Assembly: GCF_024213375.1 (NCBI RefSeq)
Contig: NZ_JANAVJ010000007.1
Location: 62,001 to 126,000 of the forward strand
Source of the DNA: Paenibacillus sp. MZ04-78.2
GTDB lineage: Bacteria; Bacillota; Bacilli; Paenibacillales; NBRC-103111
Reading direction: 5' to 3'
DNA: 64,000 nt
The position numbers were made by a program, and so were the translations under genes. The notes beneath the pieces were generated by a model. It did no database searches, was not told the origin of the DNA, and saw only the letters and a list, made by a program, of their open reading frames with translations. Position 1 is the stretch's first letter; every line of letters starts with the position of its first letter. Of the stretch, positions 34,167 through 41,418 are shown piece by piece.

Positions 34167-35408
34167 TTAGCCGACCGCCCGTTCAAGCGGGAAGATGGCC
34201 GCCAAGCGTTCGTATTCGCCGATTAGCTCGTCAAAGAGTCCTTGTCCGATCGGCGTCCATACCGCATGCGAGCGGAGAACGTCGATCGCCTCGCCCGTTT
34301 GCCGTAAGACGACGGTTAATCTCCTTCTTACTTCGCCGTGCTTCTCCCCGGAAGCCAGAAGCAGCTCGTACCATAAGGCAATGCGCGCGAATACGAACAA
34401 GCCGTGGACGATCCCTTTCACCGGACGGGGGTCGTCCCGCCATGGAGACCGGTAGCGCTCCTCTTCTCCATTGCCGATAAGATCGTCCAGCTCGAACAAT
34501 TGATCCAAACGCGAATGGCCAAATTCATGGATCAAATTTTCCGCCGTCCACATCAGATCATCCCGGTGCGTCAGAAATATGCCTCCCTGGAAGCAGGAGT
34601 GCGTCAGCGCGCCAATGGAATCGCCCTTCAGCAGCGCGATCATGCGGATATGTCCGACCGCCTCCCCGTACATTTTCGGCCAATATTGCTTGATAAGGCT
34701 CATGGCTTTGGCATAATACCATTGCTGTCCAAGCGAGAGAGAGGAAATCAGCTCGAAAGGCGCAGCCTGCTTGCCGTATTCCTGAATCAGCCGGGGCAGC
34801 CCTCCGCCAAGGAATTCGTCCATTAGCGGATCGGCTCCTCCGAACACGACGGTCCGCTCGCTCCACACGTCCAGCCGCCTCAGCCACTTAGACTCTCCAT
34901 AAGCGGTATCCAGCAACTCCGGCAGCGGCACGGCGTCATCAAGGCGATTCGTGCGGAGGCGGACCGTCTGGCCCGCCGTCTCGACTTCAACCGTGACATG
35001 CGCGTATTCTTTTCCAAGCGCAAGATGGACGGGATGTCCCGGAAAATACAGACGGCCTCCTTCATCCAGCCGAACGCGAAGGCGGGGCAAAGCAAACCCT
35101 CTGCTCCATAGCGGAATCAGAAAAAAACGGGGGAATTGCTCAAGCAATGTCCGCGCTTCCTCCACCGAAGGCGGGCCGCCTTGAAAGGCGGGAAGCAGCC
35201 TGGTGCTCATCCAATAAATGAGCACCGGATGATTCGCCTCGCGCCAGAGCTCCTCGGTCAGCAGTCCTTCCAGATCCCCATTCCCATCCTCTTTCGCCGC
35301 TTGCCTGCACGCGATCAAATGCTGTTTTAGCGATTCCAGCCGCTTTTTGCTAACGAAGTCGTAGACAAAATCATTTTTCATCTCCGATGGCGCCAAATAC
35401 TTAAACAT
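34167..35408 (-). CDS. HExxH-type alpha-ketoglutarate-dependent peptide beta-hydroxylase
   Basis: A 413-residue protein of the family first described as HEXXH-motif peptide modification proteins and now named aKG-HExxH-type peptide beta-hydroxylases. The metal motif is LIHEFGHSRLDQ (His294, Glu295, His298). No signal peptide or membrane segment is seen, so it acts in the cytoplasm. It is the last gene of a RiPP operon; its start is two bases after the stop of the exporter gene. It probably installs beta-hydroxyl groups on the precursor at 38644-38814. A protease role for the HExxH motif is the alternative. Confidence 0.85.
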   Translation of the reverse strand: MFKYLAPSEMKNDFVYDFVSKKRLESLKQHLIACRQAAKEDGNGDLEGLLTEELWREANHPVLIYWMSTRLLPAFQGGPPSVEEARTLLEQFPRFFLIPLWSRGFALPRLRVRLDEGGRLYFPGHPVHLALGKEYAHVTVEVETAGQTVRLRTNRLDDAVPLPELLDTAYGESKWLRRLDVWSERTVVFGGADPLMDEFLGGGLPRLIQEYGKQAAPFELISSLSLGQQWYYAKAMSLIKQYWPKMYGEAVGHIRMIALLKGDSIGALTHSCFQGGIFLTHRDDLMWTAENLIHEFGHSRLDQLFELDDLIGNGEEERYRSPWRDDPRPVKGIVHGLFVFARIALWYELLLASGEKHGEVRRRLTVVLRQTGEAIDVLRSHAVWTPIGQGLFDELIGEYERLAAIFPLERAVG

Positions 35409-35410
35409 GA

Positions 35411-36712
35411 TTACTGTACCTCCTTCACGGCCGAATTGTCGCCGATGATCCGCCCGGGCTTCGGCTCATCCTGCTCCTTGCGTATGCTGCGATTCAGCAC
35501 CATTGTAACGACCAGCAGCACGCCAAACAGCCCCATGATCCCGAAAAATAACCGGACGGGAATCCATGCGAGCAACACCCCGGTCAACAGCATAGCGAGG
35601 GGCCGGGACGATTCCAGAAGCACCTTCATGAGACTGGAAGCTCTTCCGAGCACCTCTTTGGGCACTTTGAGCACAAACAGCGTTTGCAGCGTCACGTTCG
35701 CCAGCGGGCTACCCAGACCGGCGACAAAAACGCACAATAACCCCGCGTACAGCCCGTGTACCCAAGTCAACATCCCTAAGCCGACAAGCATCAAGCCGAT
35801 GCCCGTGGCCAGTGCGGCGATGCGCCGCCATTTTTTCACCAAGCCGAGAAGAAATACGCCGGCGGTAATACCCACGAAAAACGCCATTTGAAGTAGCGCC
35901 AGCTCGGACGAATCGTCCACAATGAGCGGAAATAGCAATGTGGTAGGCGCCAGCATAAAATTGATGAGCACAATATATAGAATCAGGCTTCGCAGCAGAG
36001 CGTGGGAAGTAACGGCTACGATACCTTCCTTGAATTCCACGACAAAGCTGCGGCGATTCAACGTCGTGACGCGGGTTTCGGTCAACCGCTCGTTCCGAAT
36101 GAGCCAAATAAACAGAAAGGAAGCGAAGAACGTCGCCGCGTTGAATATAAAAGCAAATGATGTGCCGTAATACAGAAGCCACGCCCCTATCGCCGGAGCG
36201 CTCAGGCCGACGACCGTCTGAACAAGCTGCGCCAAGCTTTGCGCCTGCACCATGTGATCCTCGGGCACCAGCGTACGGATGGCCACGACACGCGAAGGGC
36301 CGAAGAAAGCGCTGAATGACGATAACAATACCGCCGCGATGATGAGCATGTAAGGCAGAAGCCAGCCGTTCACCCATAGCAGAACCAGAAGAGCAACAAT
36401 GGTTCCCCTGGCTATATCGCATAACATCATGATTTTTTTCTTGCTTCCCCGGTCGACGATAACGCCCGCAAACAAGCCAAACAACAGCAGCGGCACCGTT
36501 TCTGCGGCAAGCAGAATCGACATCAGAAGGGCGCTGCCGGTAAGAATTTTCATTAGCCAAATGAGAGCGATAGCATAGACGCCGTCGCCGATGGCTGACA
36601 CGATCTGGGACAACAGCAGGAGCCGGTAGTTGGGAAGCGCCAGCAAGCTCCGGTAAGAGGGCTGATGGCTCGAATCCTCTTTCGCATGTTCATGGGAAAC
36701 CAAACGGATCAA
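35411..36712 (-). CDS. MFS exporter of the RiPP operon
   Basis: A 433-residue major facilitator with twelve apparent helices, of the MFS_3 (enterobactin exporter-like) class: LLLLSQIVSAIGDGVYAIAL in helix 1 and AGVIVDRGSKKKIMMLCDI in the loop between helices 2 and 3. Its ATG overlaps the stop of the regulator gene by four bases. Position in the operon points to export of the finished peptide, and perhaps self-protection. No ABC exporter is present in the cluster. Confidence 0.92.
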   Translation of the reverse strand: MIRLVSHEHAKEDSSHQPSYRSLLALPNYRLLLLSQIVSAIGDGVYAIALIWLMKILTGSALLMSILLAAETVPLLLFGLFAGVIVDRGSKKKIMMLCDIARGTIVALLVLLWVNGWLLPYMLIIAAVLLSSFSAFFGPSRVVAIRTLVPEDHMVQAQSLAQLVQTVVGLSAPAIGAWLLYYGTSFAFIFNAATFFASFLFIWLIRNERLTETRVTTLNRRSFVVEFKEGIVAVTSHALLRSLILYIVLINFMLAPTTLLFPLIVDDSSELALLQMAFFVGITAGVFLLGLVKKWRRIAALATGIGLMLVGLGMLTWVHGLYAGLLCVFVAGLGSPLANVTLQTLFVLKVPKEVLGRASSLMKVLLESSRPLAMLLTGVLLAWIPVRLFFGIMGLFGVLLVVTMVLNRSIRKEQDEPKPGRIIGDNSAVKEVQ

Positions 36713-37260
36713 TTCCTTTCATCCAGGTTAAGGCTTGGCGTCGGACCATGAAATAAAGAAACTGCCATGGTATACCACCTGCAATCAGGGTCGTCGGAAA
36801 CCAGATTCTCGTCATCGAATTCCGCCTGCAGCTGCCGCAGCCGCTCCATGTATTCCCGAGCTCTTTCCGGAGGAATCTTCGCGTGGACCATGCCCAGGTG
36901 AAACGAATCCTGGTTGTTTAAGTTGACTATCAAGTTCGATTTCATCGTATCGAGCATATATAAAATGGCGGATACTTTATCCGCCTCGCTGTTATCCCGT
37001 CCGAAAAACAGATGAAACGTGTTTGCGTTGGAGGTGTAACATTTTTCGACTACGGAGCCGTTCACCTTTTCGGAATGCAAAGCTATAAAATCTTGTTTCA
37101 GCATCGTATCGAGGATGTAATTGATCTTCGCCCGGGAAAAACCGAGACGGTCCGACAATTCGCCGGCCGTTGCCGGTGCTTCCATCAAATTCAGAAACAC
37201 TTCCATTCCGCGGTCTTTGATGAGCCTTTCGGTAAGTTCCGTATTTTGCGTTGTTTTCAT
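36709..37260 (-). CDS. winged-helix (ArsR-like) regulator of the RiPP operon
   Basis: A 183-residue protein with an N-terminal winged helix (about 20-75; AGELSDRLGFSRAKINYILD is the recognition region) and a helical C-terminal domain with no family I recognise. The ATG follows GAAGGAGG. It is embedded in the operon, 16 bases after the M16 peptidase stop and overlapping the exporter start. Probably an operon-specific regulator responding to the peptide or its target; a direct role in peptide handling cannot be excluded. Confidence 0.82.
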   Translation of the reverse strand: MKTTQNTELTERLIKDRGMEVFLNLMEAPATAGELSDRLGFSRAKINYILDTMLKQDFIALHSEKVNGSVVEKCYTSNANTFHLFFGRDNSEADKVSAILYMLDTMKSNLIVNLNNQDSFHLGMVHAKIPPERAREYMERLRQLQAEFDDENLVSDDPDCRWYTMAVSLFHGPTPSLNLDERN

Positions 37261-37276
37261 GCGGTTGAAACCTCCT

Positions 37277-38527
37277 TCAGAGTAACATAGCTAATTCTTC
37301 AGAACTGGCTCCAATGGCCGACAACGCCATACGGCTTTCCGTAAAGAGATCCCGGGCGAATGTCTTCAACTCCTCCGCGGTCAACGCTTCAATCTCCACT
37401 TTCTCCAGATCGACAAAAAAATCTTTGTTAAGCAGCGCATACCGTCCCGTAATCTGCAAGTGCTTCGCATCATTCCCGGGAATTTGCATGAGATTCGTGA
37501 TCCTTGCCGCTTTCGCCCGCTGCAATTCTTCCTCTCCGACCTCTACGGTTCGCAATTCCTCCAAAATGGAGCGGATCACTTTGTATACTTCCGCCAACTG
37601 ATCCTTACGGCAGTTGACGTTGATCGTCAAATATCCGCTAAGCGCATAGCTCTGCGTGTAGGCATACACAATATAGGCCAGCTCCTGCTTCTCCCGCAGC
37701 TCCACATGCAGCCGCGACTTCAGTCCGGTACCGAGAATGTAAGAAAGCATGCTCATCGCCTGCCGCTCATGAGAATGAAACGGAGCTCCGACAAAGGAAA
37801 TGCTTAAGTCGACCCGCGAATGACCGGTCGGCAGACCGACAACGCTCGGTTCGATTTCAATCAGCACATCTTTCTGACGCCCTTCATGCTTCCATTTCCT
37901 AAAATAAGTACCTATTTTGTCAATAACCTCTTCCGGTTCAACGCTCCCCTGCACGATAAGCTGGGTATTATTCGGTATGTAATATTGATGTATACGTTCC
38001 TCGAGCTGGTTGAATGTAAACGTCCTGATGTTTTCAAGGCTGCCGATCACGAATTGGCCGAGGGAGCGGTTGCCCCAGAGCGCTTGCTCTACCAGTTCTT
38101 CCTTGACTTTGCCGGAAGAAAAATACGTTTCCGCTTCATGCAAAATAATGGCGCGTTCATGCTCCATACTTTTTTCGCTTACATTGTAATTCATCATGAT
38201 TTGACTAAGCGTCTCGATCATGAGCGGCATATGCTCCCTTTGCGCCGACAAGGTGCACCGGGTCATTTCCTTGCCTGTGAACGCCTCGTACAAAGCGCCG
38301 TTATCCATTAAATTCCCAAGAAGGGAACGGACATAAGGGCTCATATTCGCATAATTAAACGCAATATGCTCAATGAAATGGGAAATTCCGTTGACGTGAT
38401 TTTCTTCATCCTTTACGCCGTGATTAATAAATAAGCCAATATTCAACGTCCTGGCGTGTGGAATTTTGCGAATGGTGACTTGAAGACAATTTTCAAAGAC
38501 GGCCTTCGTTACAAGTTCGGAGAACAT
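37277..38527 (-). CDS. M16-family zinc peptidase of the RiPP operon
   Basis: A 416-residue single-unit M16 peptidase. The inverted zinc motif HxxEH is at His50-Glu53-His54 (SHFIEHIAF), and the third ligand is probably Glu131 in ERAIILHEAE, 77 residues later as in pitrilysin. The C-terminal M16 domain has the expected GLKSRLHVELREKQELAY. I use ATG 38527 because GGAG stands nine bases upstream; ATG 38590 lacks a ribosome binding site and lies next to a terminator hairpin. M16 enzymes process RiPPs such as PQQ and subtilosin, so leader removal is the likely job. Confidence 0.9.
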   Translation of the reverse strand: MFSELVTKAVFENCLQVTIRKIPHARTLNIGLFINHGVKDEENHVNGISHFIEHIAFNYANMSPYVRSLLGNLMDNGALYEAFTGKEMTRCTLSAQREHMPLMIETLSQIMMNYNVSEKSMEHERAIILHEAETYFSSGKVKEELVEQALWGNRSLGQFVIGSLENIRTFTFNQLEERIHQYYIPNNTQLIVQGSVEPEEVIDKIGTYFRKWKHEGRQKDVLIEIEPSVVGLPTGHSRVDLSISFVGAPFHSHERQAMSMLSYILGTGLKSRLHVELREKQELAYIVYAYTQSYALSGYLTINVNCRKDQLAEVYKVIRSILEELRTVEVGEEELQRAKAARITNLMQIPGNDAKHLQITGRYALLNKDFFVDLEKVEIEALTAEELKTFARDLFTESRMALSAIGASSEELAMLL

Positions 38528-38599
38528 CTGATCTAGCTCCGCCCCTTTCCGACGATCTGCTGCTTGCTTTATTGCGGGCCCGCCCATCATAGGGAGAAA

Positions 38600-38633
38600 G
38601 AGCGGCCAGCCGCCTGCCGGCGGCTGACCGCTC
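38600..38633 (-). terminator. strong hairpin between precursor and M16 gene (attenuator)
   Basis: GAGCGG and CAGCCGCC arms fold on GGCGGCTG and CCGCTC with loop TGCC and one internal mismatch: a 14-pair stem. On the minus strand CTCTTTCTCCC follows. It sits 10 bases after the precursor stop and may raise precursor mRNA over the enzyme genes. Confidence 0.8.
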
Positions 38634-38643
38634 CTGCCATGTT

Positions 38644-38814
38644 CTAGAAGGATACGGAAACGCTAACCTGTACGCCTTGTTCCCCGACTTGATTGGTCTC
38701 GGTCGTCTGCATAATCGCTTTAGCCAGCTCCGCGTTATTGATGACGACTTCACCGTTTTCGTTAACCGTAAATGCATCGGGGTTCAATTGCAGTTGCTTT
38801 TTTTCAGTTGCCAT
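38644..38814 (-). CDS. RiPP precursor peptide, 56 residues
   Basis: A small gene between the radical SAM enzyme and the peptidase. The ATG is preceded by AGGAGTGAACAAA. The N-terminal part is a hydrophilic, acidic leader (LNPDAFTVNENGEVV, then a helix-like NNAELAKAIMQ at 26-36). The C-terminus, residues 47-56, reads GVQVSVSVSF: Val at 48, 50, 52 and 54 alternating with Gln or Ser, closed by Phe. There is no Cys, no double-Gly leader motif and no signal peptide. The neighbours predict C-methylation and beta-hydroxylation of the alternating residues followed by leader cleavage. The exact cleavage site is not evident. I do not recognise a described family. Confidence 0.85.
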   Translation of the reverse strand: MATEKKQLQLNPDAFTVNENGEVVINNAELAKAIMQTTETNQVGEQGVQVSVSVSF

Positions 38815-38942
38815 TTTGTTCACTCCTTCATCAAATTTAGAAACGTATTGAAAAGACAGACGATGCTTCTCGTGCTCTGCTCTCGACCTCCTGTCGGTTT
38901 AAACTATTCGCACAATGTATGATGTAAACAAGATCATGAAGA

Positions 38943-40889
38943 CTATGAACTTGTACGAACAACAGCCTGCGGTACGGGGCTCGTGATGTCCATCAGACGC
39001 TGCAATCCCGCTTTTTTCGGAGAGTAGTTCCCAAGAGGAATGGCCAGACTCAAAAAGACGTCGCCTTCGGTTAACATCCAGCTCCTGCGAACGAACTTCA
39101 TCAAACATTGATGAACGTCCTCTTTGCTGACATCCATGCCCTTTTCTTTCAGGCGGATGGTCACATTCAGACTGGAAATCATATTGTCGCATTCCAGATA
39201 TACGGCGGTCTCAAACGGAGACAGCAGCGTGGTCGGCTGAAGGGCCACCGATCGGGTGTCGACCAGAATGAGGCTTCCTTCTTTCATCACGGAGAAAAAC
39301 TCGCTCTGCTCGTATTCGGACTGCCATTTCCGGATCGCTTGAGTAATACGCATTGTGTAGACAGCTGGATGTTGTTCATGGACATAGTCAAAATCGAAAT
39401 GATAGGCAATATTCATGCGGTCTTGTGAGGACAAAGAAGGGTAAATGAGTTCGTAAGAACGCAAGGGACGAATATTATGAATCCCGTATTGGCTTGCCGA
39501 GGTGTAGTAAGGGCTGAAGCGGTCGAGCCGGATCGGGCTGACGCTGCCTGGTGGCATGAGATGGGTCAGGCTGGGAATAAGGTAGGAAGTCTCATCATAC
39601 TCTTGCGCATTCTCGCCAGGAAAACCGTATAGGAAGTTCCACAATGGGGTGATCGAAAATTCTGCGCACCATTTGAGCAGCCGTACATTCTGAAGCATGC
39701 TCACTCCCTTCCTCATCAGCTTGAGCACGGAAGTGATAACGCTTTCAATACCGGGTTGAACGTAATGGAAGCCTGCCTGTTGAAAGAGCTGGATCTGTTC
39801 TTTGGTTAGATTCGCTTTCGTTTCGTAGAACATATCCAAATCCAGATTCCGGTCCCTGATTTCCGGAAGCAGCGTTTTGAAATAGTCCATGTCAATGATA
39901 TTGTCCACGGCGGTCATCTTGTTCGTGTAAGCATGGTACCGTTCCCGCAAGTACAAAATTTCCTCCAGCGCCCGCTCGGCGGACTTGCTGCGGAATTTCA
40001 AGGTGGAGCCGTTCAATCCGCAAAACAGGCAATGGGATTTCTGCCCCCACCAGCATCCGCGCGAAGCTTCGAACAGCAGACGCCTCTTTCGCTCGTTCTC
40101 GGGCAAGTCGAAGGATTCAAATTGCTCAAAATAGTCGTCGTAGTCGGGGTAAGGAAGGGAATCCATATCATGAACAGGCACCGCCGAGGACGGTTCCGGG
40201 GGAAGCGCCGCACCGAAGTCGGCGCGCAGCGTAATGCCGGGCACCCGGCAAAGAGCAGGGTTACGCTTCTCCCTCAGCGCTTCGATAAATGCAATAAACG
40301 AATTGTCGCCTTCGCCTGAACAGACCGCATCCACAAAGTCGTAGGCGTTTAATGTGCCGAGTCCCATAGGCCCTTCCACGTTAGCCCCGCCGAAAATAAT
40401 AAATTTATCGGGAAATCTCCTTTTCAGACGTCTGGCGAGACTAAGCGCAGCCGTATTTTGCTGAAACACGGTCGTAAATCCGATGACATCATACTTGTGC
40501 CAATCGTATTTTTCGACAGCTTGTTCAAGAAAAGCTTCCACACGGCTGCGTATATCCAACAGTCTTTGGAAGGAGCGGTCCGGGGCATCCGGCTTTCTGC
40601 GAGCATGAGGGAAGGTTGTAAGAAGATAGTCGCGGTACTCGTCAAAGTTGTCGATGTCGAACAGGGACTGGGTGAATATCCAATCTCCCGCCAGCGCATT
40701 GGTCGGGTAGGAAGTATATTCGGAGAGGTGATCATAGGCTTCCAGCCCGATGATCGAAGCGAATTCAAGATTCAAATAAAGGCTTTGACATGCGATCCCC
40801 CGCTTCTCAAGCGCGGATTGAAGAAGGCCAATTCCGATTGAAGGTCTGTACACGGATGCGAAAGGCATATTAATAAGAACAATTCGCAT
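38943..40889 (-). CDS. B12-binding radical SAM RiPP maturation enzyme (C-methyltransferase type)
   Basis: A 648-residue enzyme. Residues about 1-230 are a cobalamin-binding-like domain (NMPFASVYRPSIGIGLLQSAL; GFTTVFQQNTAALSLARRL; IIFGGANVEGPMG). The radical SAM domain follows with the cluster motif C-x7-C-x2-C at Cys279, Cys287 and Cys290 (GCWWGQKSHCLFCGLNG). This spacing and the surrounding residues are typical of the RiPP maturation radical SAM protein 1 family, annotated as C-methyltransferases. It heads the operon behind a consensus promoter; the precursor gene starts 128 bases after its stop. C-methylation of unactivated carbons of the precursor is the expected reaction; epimerisation is an alternative seen in related B12 enzymes. 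Confidence 0.92.
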   Translation of the reverse strand: MRIVLINMPFASVYRPSIGIGLLQSALEKRGIACQSLYLNLEFASIIGLEAYDHLSEYTSYPTNALAGDWIFTQSLFDIDNFDEYRDYLLTTFPHARRKPDAPDRSFQRLLDIRSRVEAFLEQAVEKYDWHKYDVIGFTTVFQQNTAALSLARRLKRRFPDKFIIFGGANVEGPMGLGTLNAYDFVDAVCSGEGDNSFIAFIEALREKRNPALCRVPGITLRADFGAALPPEPSSAVPVHDMDSLPYPDYDDYFEQFESFDLPENERKRRLLFEASRGCWWGQKSHCLFCGLNGSTLKFRSKSAERALEEILYLRERYHAYTNKMTAVDNIIDMDYFKTLLPEIRDRNLDLDMFYETKANLTKEQIQLFQQAGFHYVQPGIESVITSVLKLMRKGVSMLQNVRLLKWCAEFSITPLWNFLYGFPGENAQEYDETSYLIPSLTHLMPPGSVSPIRLDRFSPYYTSASQYGIHNIRPLRSYELIYPSLSSQDRMNIAYHFDFDYVHEQHPAVYTMRITQAIRKWQSEYEQSEFFSVMKEGSLILVDTRSVALQPTTLLSPFETAVYLECDNMISSLNVTIRLKEKGMDVSKEDVHQCLMKFVRRSWMLTEGDVFLSLAIPLGNYSPKKAGLQRLMDITSPVPQAVVRTSS

Positions 40890-40967
40890 AGGATCACCTG
40901 ACTTTTACATTATTTACTTTTTACTAAATCGAAACCTATATTATGTTATTGTTTATTGTTGAGAGTT

Positions 40968-40996
40968 ATCATACCTCTTATTGTAAACGCTGTCAA
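40968..40996 (-). promoter_or_regulatory. promoter of the RiPP operon
   Basis: On the minus strand TTGACA (40996-40991), a 17-base spacer and TATGAT (40973-40968). Transcription would start near 40961, leaving an AT-rich leader of about 70 bases before the radical SAM ATG. Confidence 0.85.
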
Positions 40997-41088
40997 TAAT
41001 GTTTTTTAGTGTTAATGTCTGGCGTTTGCTCCATATTTTTTCGACGGCAAGGGCATAATAGCGACGACGAAAGGAGGGATTGCACAAG

Positions 41089-41235
41089 ATGAGAGACGAC
41101 TTGGCCGGCGATACGGAAGCCTGGCTGGACAAGCTGCACGAAACGCAGGAGAAGGATGAGAAAAACCGGGAGCATCAGGGGAAAGGCCATCCCGGGAAGC
41201 AGCTGCCGACAAAGCAGAAAAGCAACCAAGATTGA
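41089..41235 (+). CDS. small hydrophilic protein, 48 residues
   Basis: A short frame with a near-ideal ribosome binding site (AAAGGAGGGA) nine bases before ATG, closed by a terminator. The product is highly charged (MRDDLAGDTEAWLDKLHE, then Glu/Lys/Gln-rich and GHPGKQLPTKQKSNQD), without Cys or membrane segment. Function unknown. It is divergent from the RiPP operon but its composition gives no hint of a precursor peptide. Confidence 0.7.
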   Translation: MRDDLAGDTEAWLDKLHETQEKDEKNREHQGKGHPGKQLPTKQKSNQD

Positions 41236-41247
41236 GATCAAGCGACT

Positions 41248-41284
41248 AAAAGCCCGTCGGAAGCAACGCTCCGTCGGGCTTTGC
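41248..41284 (+). terminator. terminator after the 48-residue protein gene
   Basis: AAAAGCCCG and CGGA arms match TCCG and CGGGCTTT, with loop around AGCAACGC. Confidence 0.8.
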
Positions 41285-41418
41285 GCTGTCGCGGCGTATG
41301 ATAGGAACGTCAGCTTGGTGTCAGTCAGTTGTCAGATGCTTGTCAGCCGGTACGAGCGCAACCTCCGCTCTCTTCGTGGCGTATAACTTTACGCTACTTT
41401 GGGAGAGGGGAAAACGGA

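Noticed and set aside
34167-35408. Ordinary HExxH zinc protease
   Set aside because: Protein lacks a signal peptide and other metallopeptidase features, and its place in a RiPP operon fits the peptide hydroxylase family; kept as a low-probability alternative.
38677-38922. Plus-strand frame across the precursor region
   Set aside because: No ribosome binding site; the minus-strand precursor with AGGAG and cluster context explains the DNA.
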